Below are positions 46,763-60,824 of a DNA stretch of 64,000 nt, piece by piece. Origin of the DNA: Metopolophium dirhodum (lineage: Eukaryota; Arthropoda; Insecta; Hemiptera; Aphididae); contig NC_083560.1 of NCBI RefSeq assembly GCF_019925205.1, forward strand, positions 61,579,266 through 61,643,265, given 5' to 3'. The number at the start of each line of letters is the position of its first letter. Position 1 is the stretch's first letter. The position numbers were made by a program, and so were the translations under genes. The notes under the pieces were generated by a model, which saw only the letters and a list, made by a program, of their open reading frames with translations, was not told where the DNA came from and did no database searches.

Positions 46763-48874
46763 TCGTTGGTAGATTAGGTAATTACGGTTAGGTAGGTAAT
46801 ACATTTTATAAAAAATTTAATTTATTTTCACACCAAGTATTTTGTTGTTAATTTTATCTAGTCATATTATGTATTAATTTAAAAGGTTTTTTGTTACTTA
46901 GGTAGTCAATTCAAATAAATTATCTTTATTAAACTTAAGTAATCAATGGCAATACATTTTTGACAGTTAAGATAAATATTATATTATACGTACCTACCTA
47001 TCGAAGATCATCTACAAACAAATTATTAAATTTAACTAAATAATTTGTATTGAAAATAAGTTCTAACTTTGTGAATCTGTTCAAGCATTTAATTATATTT
47101 TAGGTCTGTCGTATATATTTTTAAATGATAGTTTTATTTTTGGTTGAACTAAAATTCAATACATTTGTCCTATTGACCCCACAATGTCGCCAATCGACTT
47201 CTACAGGTATCTATTCTTTTTTTTATGACATTCTTTACGGCATAGTGATGCTTCAACTAGTACTTATACCAATAAATTATTATATTTCTCTAAGCTCAAT
47301 ATCATAGAAATCCTAGAAATTTTGTGAAACTAATCTTAAGAAATAACATTTTTTTTTGCAATATTTGCCTTTTCAAAGTTATTAAATATCATATTTATCT
47401 GTCATAATATTAATGACAATAATATTATTATAGACATCTTATATTTCACAGCAATAAAAATATTTGTGAGATGAATCCGGTATTAATGTGTATCAATATC
47501 AGGCAGTTATATTAGCATTATTAAATTACCTACTATTATGTAATACATTATTTTAGGTACATAATATATGATTACAATTGTTTTCTCTCTTATGAAGTTA
47601 TAATCTAATAGTTAAATTTAATAACACATTAAATATCAATTAAAATTAAAAAAAACAAAAATTCAATTCAAATTTAATTATTTGTAAATAGTTAAAACTG
47701 TATTAGTATATCTACTATATTATCATGATCTAGATATATCATATGAACATGCTCTGTGTACCTAATTATTTTCTCCATTCTTATTTTCGGGTAGGTATGT
47801 TATTTTTAAAGAGGTCATTCTTACAGGATACTTGTAAGTATACTTTATATTAATACTTAAGTATACAATAGTGTAAACTACCTTAGACACTTATAGAATT
47901 TCTTACTTCAGTTATTTTTATACTAATAGATTTACCTACCTATGTTAAAAATAAAACTATTTCATTCTTCAATAATTATCTAGAAAATTTACTTTTATTC
48001 TGATACATCTAGAGTCATAATATACCATGATAATTTAAGTTTCCTCATAATAATGGCGATTAAATTAAATTAATAAATAATATAAATTAATTACCTATCC
48101 TTCCCGTATTGGGTTTGAGGTTAGACAAGTATGTAGGTAAGTAATAAACAATAAATTTAAAATTGATTATTTTTGTATCCTAAAAAAATTTAAATGGAGG
48201 TTTTTAAATGTTTTAAACCATACATTATCTCAGATTTTAGCTAAATAAAAAAGTACAACACACTTTTTCATCTTTACATATAAATTTTAAATATAAATGC
48301 TTTGTATTTTATTTTTAGTTATTGACAGTTATTTAAAGAAATAATATAGTCAATAGGTTATAAATTCATAATACTATTAAACTGAGAATATCTGAGAATA
48401 CATTTTTTTAAAGATATATTGAGAATGAAGAAAAACATTTAGTTATTATTATATTCATATTCATATTCAAGAAAAAAATATTCATATAATTTAGAAGCAT
48501 TATAAAAATATTCTTTACAGCTAAAGGTTATTTAAAAATTAAAATAAATTAGGTATTATATAGGTATCTATTTTATTAAATTAATTAATTTTTAGATAAC
48601 ATTTAATTTGAAAGGAAAAAAAATAATGTTAGAAAATTTAAAATTTAATTTAATATTCTAAAAGTCTATTAGAACCATAATTAATTGTATATTTGTGTAT
48701 TTTTTTGTGGAATCATACACCAATTATTTGTATTTTTAGACAAATGTAACTTGATACCATTTTTTAACCTTGTGTAATTATTATATTTCTGTCTCTTTCA
48801 GTAATGACCAAATATCATTGGTAAAAAACGGCGAGTAACAAATCATAGTGTAACTTGAGCATATATAAGTTAAG

Positions 48875-51800
48875 ATGTCTTCCGAAGATCTGTTACAACC
48901 AGGACATATAGTTAAAGAAAGGTGGAAAGTTGTAAGTAAACATTTTGTCTCCCACTTATTTTCTGTCTCTATTTATAATTTTCATTGTCCATCTTGTCAA
49001 CACTACTCTATTATTTTTTTTTCTAAATAATGTTGGTATTATTATTATTATTTTTTTAATAATTCAAACTAGAAATTTATTTTAACTCACTTATATAAAA
49101 CAAACTTATAGTATAAATTGTAGACTATAGTGCAATGATGTTAATTTTATCGAAATAAATGTTAAGGAATGTATAGAATGTAAATGTTTTTATTTTAAAT
49201 ACAAGAATATACAATTACAAAATAATTTAAAAATATATTTGTTTTTTCATGGTAATTAAAAACAGTTAATATATATTAATTTTTAATGTTGGTACATCAT
49301 TGATATTTTTTTATATCTTGATTAATTTTCTAATTACATAAAAATAACAACTACCTAATGTAATATAATGTAAAAATAATGAAACTCAACTATATTTCAA
49401 TTTGACATACTTAATATATAAATAAAATATATCCATGCATTAAGTATACTTATAAAAAAATTAATTACCTAACGTAATAAATAAAAAAAAGTCTAAGAAT
49501 TATATAGAATTGTTGATAAAATTATTACCATTTAAACATTTAACCAATACTGATGTATTTAAATTTTGGACAAGGTCCAAATTATTGTTATAGCTCTCCT
49601 TCATTACAGAAAACATTATATGAAGATAGTATAATAGCCTGTTAGTGTAAATAACACTTATTTTGTAATAATTTAAGTATTATTTATTTTTAAGATATTT
49701 ATTTTGTTATATAGTCTTCAGTAATTGAGTATCATAAATTATAATAATTTATTTTATTGTTAAAAAAAATGCCATACACTCATACCAGTGGCGTAACCAG
49801 GAATTTTGTATGGAGGGGGGGGGGGCTAAGCCTCACAAAAAAATACAAAAAATACAAATACAATATGTCTTTTCTTTACACTTTTTTTTTTTTTTTATTA
49901 ATCTTGTTAAAATTCTAAGGTCAGCACAGTCAATGATAGAGAGGGGGTGACCATATTTAAAAAATTAAAATACAGGACTAAAATATTATAATATTATTAT
50001 TATATAATGCAACAATAATAATGGTAAAAACCTCAGTAAAAACAAAAATCCAAAAATACAATTGAAAAGTATAGATTTTTATATTAATCTAATCAATTTA
50101 TTTCATTTGTCATTTCAAAAATTTCAAAAATTATAAATTAACAGTAAGGCAAAAAATGGGATTAATATGGGACAGACTTGAAATTACGAGACAAAAGGCG
50201 TCGTGAGAAAATTTTGTGAGGACAACAAGACACAAAGCCGAAATAAAGAACAATCCTGTATAAAACAGAACGTATGGTCACTCTATTATAGCCCCCTTAG
50301 CCACCCCCCTGGCTACACCACCCATAAGAAATTTGATAATTTAGAATATAAATTATTACATCTTGTTTTAATAAGGTAAATATTTTTAAGATTATTGACA
50401 TTCCTAAATTATATCAACTACTCCTATTAAAATATTTCTAGTTGAAATATAACTATTTGTTGAATAAATTAACCATTGTACCTATACCTACATTTTTTTA
50501 GGTTTAACAACTTGATTCTGTATCTAATTTTTTTTTATTACTATTGTACTTACCAATTAATTATACATGTTTAGGCAAGAAAAATTGGCGGTGGTGGATT
50601 TGGAGAAATATATGAAGGTCAAGATCTTATAACAAAAGAACTTATAGCTTTGAAAGTAGAATCAGCTCGTCAACCTAAACAAGTCTTAAAAATGGAAGTA
50701 GCTGTATTAAAAAAATTACAAGGTAGATAACTTATTTAAGTATATATACCTACATGTCTTCCAAATTATTGATTCCAAAATATTAAGGTTAATAATAAAA
50801 ATAATGATCTATTTGTAGGCAAATAAAAATAATAAGTAACAGTGAATTTTACATATTCAATATTTTTGTATATATAAAACAAAAATAATTATACCATTTA
50901 ATGAACAGCAAAATTTATTAATTACTATCAATTTTGCTATATTTCTTTTCAAACTAATAATTAAATTATATTGTAGTAAAAATTGTCATAGTTTTGTATT
51001 TTATTTATATTATGACAATGTTTTTATAATTGCCTATACTGTAACAGCTAACAATAATAATGTTGAGCTGTTGATGTCTTCAAATTTTATAATAACCAGT
51101 ACTAGGGACTTGAAGAACCATAAACAGCAACTAAATATGCTTAAAAAAAACTGTAAATAATATGTTTTGACATGCAATAAAAAAGATAAAATATTTGAAA
51201 AAACAATTTATTGAAAAAGTGTATAATGTATGATTTTTTTTAAGTATTTAAATATGTTTCTGAAAAATATAATCAAATAATCAAATTATTTGTAATTTAA
51301 TTAAACAATTTGTACTTTCACAATTCCTCATTATATAATTATTAATTATATATTAGTTAATATTTTCAAATTTGATCGATCTTCTGTTACTGCTTAATAT
51401 TTCATTGTATTTAGAAAATTAACGTTCTACGTCAACTAATGCGATGGGAGCATACTTATAATTCATTATATTGTCTTCACTGGAAATGTATTCTGGGAAG
51501 CCATTATAGTTTTTATTTTCTATGTTACTCAGTAAGATATTAAATATCTTTTTCAGAATTGATAGACCAACATTTATTTCCAAAACTGTTTTCAACTTTG
51601 TATTTCTTTTTTGACTAAACTTGTTGTGGTTTAAATGTTATTTCAACTTTCTCAATTATTTGAATTGAGTCAGATAGTAGCTAACCCTGCCTTAGAGTGG
51701 ACCCCATTGAAATTTCTTTTCCTTTATAGGTAGTTAAAAAATTATTAAATCTATCATGTGAAACTTTTTTAAGGGTATATTAGAAGATATTAAAGCATTG

Positions 51801-54800
51801 CAAAATATCTTAATTGAAAATAGATTTGTTACCTACTTAAATTTTTAAGAAGCTGCTGCCGTGTTTTTTTTTGTTGACAATAATTGCTTTTTCGTTGTTG
51901 GATGTTTGGTCACATTAAATCATTAATCACAATTTATTTTAATGTCACAATATTTACCAAAAAAGCATAGAAAAATCATATGAATATGTATCTATACCAA
52001 TCTCATTTACATAATTTCTAAAACTTCTAATTTCTTTTCTTTAGGCATAATCAACAAATTATAAACATAGCATAAAAAAAATGAACAATAACACTGCTAA
52101 ATAATGTAATTCTATAATATACAATAGCACACACGTCTTGTATAGTTGTAAATACTTGCAATTGGATTTTATTAAACACAATATGATTAGAAAGTAATTA
52201 GGAAAAAACCAATATACGGCAATCACATAAAATTTACTTTCTGAAATAATTTAGTCGTGTGGCATGTATACATTTACATCAAAAGGTGGACGCATAACTG
52301 TCCAAAACAAAATGCGTCAAGGCATGATCATAACAAGAAAAAACAGCATTATCTTCACAAAAATATTTTAAAAAGAATGAGTTAAACCCTAAATTATGCA
52401 AAATGATGCATTAAAAATGTTTGTTCTGGACTAATTTTAGTATAAACTTAATTAGTAATTTACTCTGTTTTGTGTCAAGTTCTAGAAAAAAATATTCAAA
52501 TGCTATAAGTTTTGTGCCCTAATTAATAACTGAAACTCAAAAAGATCTAAGTATGATACATACAATTACAAATATTGTTTTGTCTTAACATGAAACTCAT
52601 TTTTTTTCCAATTAGCTTTACAGTTGTGCAAAAGAATTATGAAAATATTTAAATTCTTTTGCCCTAGTAATAATAATATTATAAGAATATATTTCAAATA
52701 TGAGTCTTAACTGTGCCACTGTTCAATATCTAGTACTGTGTTTGAAGTGCTTGTACATATTTTTGCCAAATTAGATCTTATTAGTTCTTTATTCCTCTCT
52801 GAAAAAATTTAAATATTCTTTTTGTTATAATTGTTAATCCATTAAAATATAATTTGTAAGGATCAGCCATAACTTAGGGCTTACTATTATTTTGAAAAAT
52901 ATAATTTTATTTATATTCATTTTACCTAGATTTGTTTTTAATATAATAGGTTTACTTGATAATTTGATTATTTCTATTCATATAATATCATCAAATGTCA
53001 TCAATATATAATATATATTATATATCAATATATATTCTTATTAATGTAGATTTTTTTAATTCTATTAATATAATTCCTAAAACATTATAGTATAATATAG
53101 AGACATAAGGTGCCCGGTGCCGGGTTTTCAAATTTTCTACAGTTCTATACAATTTGAAAATTATATTTTATATTTTAGTTACCACTTAAATTATAATACT
53201 TTTTTACATATCTACTTTCTGATACCTATTTAGGGGGAAGGGTAAGAGGGTTGATACTGTGTATTATATCAAAATAAAAATGACTAAATAATTTTCAGAC
53301 TTTGTAGAATTGTAGGATTTTGATAACAATTTTTTTTATCTAAAAGAAGAAGTCTTCCTACAGGCCGCATTGATCTCCAATTTTTTATTTTATTTCAAAT
53401 AATGGTATAATATAATTTGTAGCAAAACCTTAAGACTATTATTTTTGAAGATATATTATAAAGTTTGAGATTAAAATATTGAAAAACAGAGTTAAATTTG
53501 GCTTGTTGAATATTACCCTGTATTAGTTAAAAAAAATTTCAAATTTTGTTGATTCTACTGAACAGGACATTATTCCCGGAAAGCGTATTTTTATGAACAA
53601 AATTACATTGGCACAGGGCGCCTTAAAAAAACTTTTTCTTATACAAACGCATAATACTAATATCAATACAATAATTATATTATTTAATATAATTTTAGGT
53701 AAAGAACACGTATGTCGTTTTATTGGCTGTGGAAGAAATGAACGTTTCAATTATGTTGTAATGCAGTTACAAGGAAAAAATTTAGCTGAGCTGAGAAGAG
53801 CGCAGCCGAGAGGTGCTTTTTCCTTATCTACCACTTTAAGATTAGGTGTACAGATTTTAAAAGCCATAGAAAGTATCCATGAAGTTGGATTTTTACACAG
53901 AGACATAAAACCTGTAAGATTACTTTAGAAACTTTTAAGAGATAATATAATAATTTTTACAAATTTTATTTAATTATTGTATTATTTTTTTATTTAGTCA
54001 AATTTTGCTATTGGAAGACTTTATCAAAATTCCCGTTGTGTTTTCATGTTGGATTATGGTCTAGCTAGACAATTCACAACTGCTAATGGAGAAGTAAGAA
54101 CTCCTAGAACTGCAGCTGGCTTCCGTGGTACTGTAAGATATGCTTCATTGAATGCCCACAAAAATAAAGTAAGTATCATTAATTTGTTTTGTACCTATCT
54201 ACCTAAATCATAAAACCCCATTCATAAAATTAAATAGTTTTCAAAAAATATATAAACTGCATAAATTGTATGGTATGATCTAGGACTGGTGGTATATTTA
54301 GTATACTACTTTTTTGATTATCGATATTTTAGTATATCAAAAAGTACCGTTAAGTAATTACTTACCAATACTGTTAATCATGGGGAACAAAAGTAGGTAA
54401 CGAAAAGCACTTTAATTGATGGTTGTGCTTTAACCAAACCAGACGAAAATTGGTTATTCCTTGAAGCTACTTTTATTTGAGAGTATGGAAGTATCAAAAA
54501 TATTGGTTAAGTATTAACATAAATAACAACATACCGGTATTGATATATCAATAACGCCATCCCTCGTGTAATCTTAATTAGCATTTATTACAATCTACAA
54601 AGTAGATTTGTTATTTTATCAGAATCTAAGAATTATAGCAATTATTTTTATATATTATATTATTATTTATATTATACATTTTAAATGCTAATGATAAGAT
54701 ATTTTCACAAAAAAAAAAATTATAATTTTAAATTCCTAGCATTTGTTTTGTTTAGGAAATGGGAAGGCATGACGACCTATGGTCATTGTTTTATATGTTG

Positions 54801-57800
54801 GCGGAGTTTGTTAATGGTCAGTTACCTTGGCGGAAGATTAAAGATAAAGAGCAAGTCGGTGTTATGAAAGAAAATTATGATCATCGCTCACTTCTTAAAC
54901 ATCTTCCATCAGATCTGCGTCAGTTTCTTGAGCATATTCAGGTAAAATACTAAATATATATTAGGTACCTAATTTATTTAATGCTGTTTAATTTTTAATT
55001 GTAAATTCCCTGTTTGTCAATTATTTTTTAAACTTAACTCAAATTGCCCTTGATTAGAAAAAGCTGTGTGGGTCACGGGACACCTGGCCAGAAGCTACTT
55101 TTTGTTTTCAACTTTTCATAATGTGTACTTATTTTTATTAAAATATTAAAATACAATTTTTTTTTTAGTAAATTTAAACTATAATGGTTCTGTTAGATTC
55201 TCATATTATTAAAACATCATACTGTTATTATTTAAACTCTATATTACCAAATAATAATTTATTAAAAAGTGTTAAACACAAGTAACTTTTTATTGATATG
55301 TGCTCTATAGTAGGGATACATTTTAATCCACACGTGGCACATTTCAATGAGTCTTTATATTAAAAAATTAACACACTTAATAAAGTATAAGCAATTAAAG
55401 ATTATGTTTGTACCCTCACTCAGTAAATAATAAACTTTCAATATAATAATAATGTATAAATCATGTTATAATAAAAATAAAAAGACTAAACAGAACAAAT
55501 TCTTGCTCTATTAAAAATTAAATATAAAAGTACTTATGGTAAAAGTAGGTTGTTGCATACCTACTTATAAAAAATAAAAATAATAAATTAAATTAATTAG
55601 TCTTAAAATTAGTCCATAATCAGTATTTCAAATGTACCTATATAACCCCACAGTACAGATTTTAATATAATATTTATCAATAACTGTATAGTGAAGTATT
55701 GACAAACCGTCCGTATTTTACTTGAACTTAATTTCTTACCAAAATGAATACGAAAGAACCATTTTAAATAAACAAAATAGGAAATATTTAATAATATATT
55801 TGTGACAATGTTTATAAGTCAAATGACCAATTGGCCATGGCTAAATATATTTAGCCATGCAATTGAAAAAAACACAGAAAGTAAAGATGCAATATAAATA
55901 ACTAATTATTCTTATCAGCAATTGCTTGACATTATCTTGCTTACATTTCATGAATTTCGAAGGAGTTTATAATATAATTTTTATATCACGTTTTTGGTAT
56001 ATGCTTGTTAGTTCATATCTCTCCAATTTTTTTCTTCTACCACCAGCGCCCAGTATGTTTTATGAGAAACATGGCTTCAAAAATGTAGAAGTATAATATA
56101 CAAGCATTCGAATATCTTGTGAGTTTAAAATTTTGAAATTTCTTAAATGTTCAAGTATACAATTAATAGTTAAAAAAAAACCTCACAACATTAAAAAAAA
56201 TCTGAAAAGTTATCTTAAACTTTGTAAAGTTGATAAAATTTTAATTAATTTTTTTTCTTTAGTCTCTTGAATATGCTGACAAACCAGATTATAATATGTT
56301 AACGGGTCTTTTTGAACGATGTATGAAAAGACGTGGTGTTAAAGAATGTGACCATTTTGACTGGGAGAAAACTACTGAAACAGTTCAACCGGCAGTTACT
56401 GTTAGTGTTATTACAAATAATACCACACCAGTTATTTCTAGGCCAATCACTTGCACATCCTATGGTGCAGACATCAACAATCAACTAGTCACTTCTACTG
56501 TAGATAATGGACAAGAAGAAGAACCAGACAATAAAAAAAATACTCCAGAGGTAATTATTTGTTACTAAATATGTCATTAAATCAGCAGTTAAAAATTTAA
56601 CTGTTTTGAATTTTTCCTGTTCACAGGAGCAAATACAATGTGATAATAATATAATTTACCGACGTGCCCAAAAACTTGAATCTGATGCAAATAATTCAGG
56701 TTCTAATAAAATTATTTCTACTGATAAAAATTGTAATGCTACATCTAGCACACCATTAGATCATTTACCAATTCCAAAAAGTACTACTTTTTTTAATTAT
56801 AAATAATAGATTTCTATGTAACTATAATTTTTACTTATTGCAGGTTCTCCTAAGAAAGTAGTTCAGCGAAGAGCTGTTTCTATGCCTGGTTTGGAAAGAG
56901 AAACAGAAATGTTAAATGCTGCTAAGCGCAATTCTTCCCAAACTAACTGTACAGTTGATTCTGGTTTTCCACCAACGCCATTAAATATTGAAGGTGTTCC
57001 TAATTCAGATCTGGGTAATTTGAATACTTCAGTTATTGCAACTCAAGAAGCTAATAAAGGTAAAATTTAAATTAAAAAAAAAAAAAACTTTGTTACGAGA
57101 TTTTATATTTTAATTTTGTCTTAGTTACAACAGCTAGTTCTCCTGTGGTTGAAGCAGATAGTATTGTAAATCAAATAAAAAAAGAACAACGCAGTTTACA
57201 TTTTGCTAGGCGACAAGCTACTCCTAATAGGCAAATCTTAAAATCTTCTGCCACTACTGCCAGGGATGTTACATATACTCAATTTGCAGTAATTGATGAT
57301 GATAATTTATCTGCAATGCAACAAGTGACACGTGGTGGAGGAGGTAAACACGTTTGATTTTACAACGTTATTCAAATTATTTATGCCAAGTTGCATAAAC
57401 AATTTATAAATATGATGGCTCACTAAAATGTAATGGACCAATCATCGGCCACTAAATAATGTTTAAAAACCTTAAGCAAAATATCAATTTATTAAATCTT
57501 GAATGATTGTTTATACAAAATGGCATATTAATTATACTTTAACGTTTGTATGTAGGGCTAACTCTTATGTCACAATGGAAATCACAATTTGATGACTCTG
57601 AAGAAACTGATAATGAGTGGAAGGCAGAAAATCTTCAAAGCCCTGAACATAGATTAAGTTTGCATGGTGTCTCTTTGGTATGTATTTCACATAGTTGCAA
57701 GAACATTTTTTTTTTTAAATAAAATAAAATTGTTTTAATTGTATATAATATACAGAGTGGAAAAGATAACATTTATCCTCAATACCCAAACAATTGTAAG

Positions 57801-60800
57801 ACACCAGATAAGACATCTGGTAGAGATCAGTTAGCACAATGTTTTTCAAAATGCACTGATAATCTGATACATAATTCACTTTTATCACGAGCTTGGAGTG
57901 AAATACAAATTGCTACAAAAATAAGGTAAGTTAACATAAAAAATACATTTTAAACTGTTTTCATTTTTAATATATTGTTATAAATATCTATATTATGTTT
58001 TTAATTAGAACAAACCTTGAACCACCCTGGTTACAAGAAGCCGTCTTTGATGATATTGTGTATGAACTTGATACAAGTAGAAATATAGCTGTAAGGAACA
58101 CAGAAAAAAGTATTACAAAGAAACTACAAAGATCTATTAGTCTAGCTGTAAGTTTACTCAGTAGCATGTGCCAAGCTTGATGTTATCGTGGCAAAAAATA
58201 AAGTTTGTATTTGTTTGTGGTTTATAGAACATTAGTTTGAGCATTATTCCTAAAAAAGAATTTCAAACTCAATTCATACAACAAACAAAAATGAAATTAA
58301 AAGTTCCTTCTCTACAAGTTACCACTAACACAACCAGATCTTCCAATGACGGTGATGAATTATCGGGAAAATTATTTGCCGATGAATCACTAAAAAATGG
58401 TGAGTGCTACATGAATGTTCTTCCCATGTTTAGGAAATGTTCAGTTTAAAAATACTTTGATCAATAATAAATACATTTTAAATTTACATTATTTGTGTAT
58501 TGATATAAATTGTTGGTAGCTGTAAATAAAACATGTTTCATATTACTTTCAATTTACAATTATGATAATTTAATATACATTAAATCAATCCTTTTTTCAA
58601 AACTTCCTTAAATTTATTTAAATAAGAAATAAAACATAAATTAATTAAAATTAAATGTTTTTGTTTGTTAAACAGTAGTTTTTTTTATCAAGTATTGTTT
58701 ACCAAATAATTTCTTTTAGTATAGTGTAAACGATATCTTTTGATTTCTTTTACTTTCTAAAGTATCTAAACTATTTTAGTATTTCTAAATTCTAGAATTC
58801 CTACTTGGTATTTGAAAAACCAATGTTGCTATGTAAAAAATCTTCTTTTGACATAAAAATATAATTTTATTTATATAATACACCCTTTGGTCAAATTGAA
58901 ATCATTTGTATAAATTACGGCAAAAATAGGGAATGATGTATCTGAAAATTGTCCAATGGAAACGGTATCTGGAAAATTGGAAATAAGAGTCGTTGATCGA
59001 CATCTAAATGATAATGATAATTATTGTGAAACAACCAGCTCAAAACCAAATGTGTTTACCGAGAAAGATGACGAAGGTCCGTTCTAACAATTGAAAATTA
59101 ATAACAAATACCTAACAGCAATTTATGAATTTAATATGTTGTAGCTTACCATATTTTAATTTTTGATTAATATTGTCATGAAATGAGTTTTGTTAACAAA
59201 TTTAACACCATTAGATGCCTGGATATTAAAATTGTTTTTATGTTATAATTAACTGTTTTTAGTTTTAATTTTGTTGTAATTTATGTAATAACTATACAAA
59301 ACTACAAAAATAAATCTGTTTTATTTGTTTACAGCTCACCGAAAATGGGCTAGAAACAGAAATAGTAGTGATATTATGAATATAAATGGGAAACATTTTG
59401 ATGAAAACGAATTATCTAACATTAGTATAAAATCATTTTCCTCTTCCGATCAAAATAACAAAATCTCAGATCATAGCAGGTATATCTAAATTAACTAAAA
59501 TAAACATAAAATATTTAACTACTCATTTAATTGATTTAAAGCAATTAATATTTTTTTTTAATTGTATTAATATTGGTGGTTACAAAATATGTTGACTGTT
59601 GAACAAATTCTTTTATTTGTTTTACTATGTACACAATTTCTTTTATAAATATTTTATTTTTTACTCATAGTATTATTATTTGTACAATGAATATAAATAC
59701 CTTTCATATTTGTTTATTGATGAAATAATTTTATAACTCATTAAAAAATGTGTCATTCTAGAAGTAAAAAACCACCTCAACCTATAATTCTTAACAAAAA
59801 CAGTAAAATTCCATTACCCGTCAACCAAAAATTATCAGAATCAAATGAAATAAATTCAGCAATGTTCAGGTATATAATAAAATAAATATATTTTTATAAG
59901 CAATATTCAGTATACATAATTAAGTTTTTGGTTTTAAAATTATTTATTTTTTTAGTGACGAATCAAAATCTAGTGCAACTAGTAATAGTGGAAAACAATT
60001 ACCAGAAGCCCTTTTAAAATGTCGTGGCCAAAATTTACTTACAGAAGTGCGTAGTAAACCACCAACTTCTGAAGAAATTGATGATCAGTATACTCCTGGT
60101 CTTAGAAGACGACGACAACTTCAAGATAAATATGTAACTGACCCATCCCAATTAAATTTACGATTTCAAAGACCTCAAATGCGAAGGTCGAGAGAATCAT
60201 ACTATAGATCTAGGTAAATATAAATATGTCTGCATTTTACAATATGTTAAATAGTCATTGAGTTAAGAATTGTTTTTTATTTCATTATCTCTTTACAATA
60301 CCTTTAATTTTTTGAAATGTACTTATTTTAGTAATTTTTATCAAAATGTTTTATTCTAAATTTCACAATTGGTAATCATTAATCAATATTTTATAATATT
60401 AAATTGCATGATAGTCATTTATTATTATTATTGTTATTATTACTATCTTTTGGTACATGTTTAAACTGTTTAATAGTAAATTAGTAATTATCATAATTTA
60501 TATTTTTATAGATTTTCTGGTAGTCAAGATGATAATACCGGATTATTTTCAAATTATAGACCTGTATCTGGTTCATCTAGTAGAAGTCTTGAACGTAATT
60601 ATGAGTCTGATATTTTATCATCTCCTACCTTGATACCACCACCGAGTATGTATTCGTCGGATGTCCAAACTCTTGTTGAAAATAATGCTAGGTATGTCAA
60701 ATAACTTTTATTTTTATTTATTTGGATATTATAATGTATGAAATTATGAATTGAAATATCAATTATTTTTTACAGATGTCGCCGGTATCAAATTTTTAAA

Positions 60801-60824
60801 CCTACTGAGCTTGCAAGAGATTAA
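48875..60824 (+). CDS. Asator: Tau-tubulin kinase (TTBK, fly Asator), CK1 superfamily, complete (19 coding exons, 1047 aa)
   Basis: Coding exons: 48875-48931, 50575-50722, 53699-53913, 53998-54168, 54756-54941, 56263-56550, 56627-56780, 56844-57059, 57125-57343, 57556-57677, 57756-57925, 58009-58147, 58228-58399, 58930-59076, 59335-59479, 59762-59869, 59956-60213, 60512-60691 and 60776-60824. The frame closes at a TAA. The kinase domain spans about residues 17-285: GGGGFGEIYEG (24-34), Lys46, HRDIKPSNF (135-143), DYG (159-161, usually DFG) and GFRGTVRYAS, then EMGRHDDLWSLFYM and LPWRKIKDKEQ. These are TTBK-specific within the CK1 group. Further conserved islands are RRAVSMPGLERETE, SQWKSQFDDSEETDNEWK (from residue 557) and an Arg-rich patch in exon 18. 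The family phosphorylates tau/tubulin; vertebrate TTBK2 triggers ciliogenesis and fly Asator is spindle-associated. The donor after 59076 (GTCCGT) is weak, but the frame requires it. Confidence 0.95.
49786..50323. mobile_element. hAT-like MITE in a TTBK intron
   Basis: The left end CAGTGGCGTAACCAGG is paired with the right end CCTGGCTACACCACC. Inside these are a G12 run then CTAAGCC, and CCCCCTTAGCCACCCCCC at the other side. The target duplication is not clear. No reading frame. Confidence 0.6.
51360..51640 (-). pseudogene. Decayed hAT transposase, C-terminal dimerisation region
   Basis: On the minus strand one frame reads KLKTVLEINVGLSILKKI, then FPEYISSEDN, then KYAPIALVDVER, then a stop, then FSKYNEILSSNRRS. 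The 'P(I/L).SVDVERSFS.Y' motif is the conserved C-terminal signature of hAT/ZnF-type transposase-derived proteins common in aphid genomes. The stop (TAA) replaces the usual Ser codon of ERSFS. The N-terminal part could not be followed upstream of about 51770. It lies antisense in TTBK coding intron 2 (50723-53698). Confidence 0.7.
51770..53698 (+). other. Remainder of TTBK intron; nothing firm
   Basis: AT-rich DNA that may contain more of the decayed transposase on the minus strand, but no frame can be followed. The stretch 52960-53050 is an AT-only self-complementary run. Confidence 0.4.
54283..54563. mobile_element. TA-type MITE, GGGCTGG family, in a TTBK intron
   Basis: It starts after TA with GGACTGGTGGTATATTTAGT and ends with CGCCATCCC, where the matching family end is CGCCAGCCC. 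The right TA has become TC. It is longer than the 35640 copy (281 bp) and diverged. Confidence 0.6.
54942..56262 (+). other. TTBK intron, nothing recognised
   Basis: AT-rich intronic DNA with no frame or clear repeat edge. Confidence 0.5.

Larger units (their letters stand above)
44332..48801 (+). other. Presumed TTBK 5' UTR intron (4.5 kb)
   Basis: AT-rich intronic DNA between a good donor (44332) and acceptor (TTTCAG, 48801). It contains a pogo-like MITE, a short telomere-like tract and a 40-bp palindrome, listed separately. No protein frame was recognised. Confidence 0.5.
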
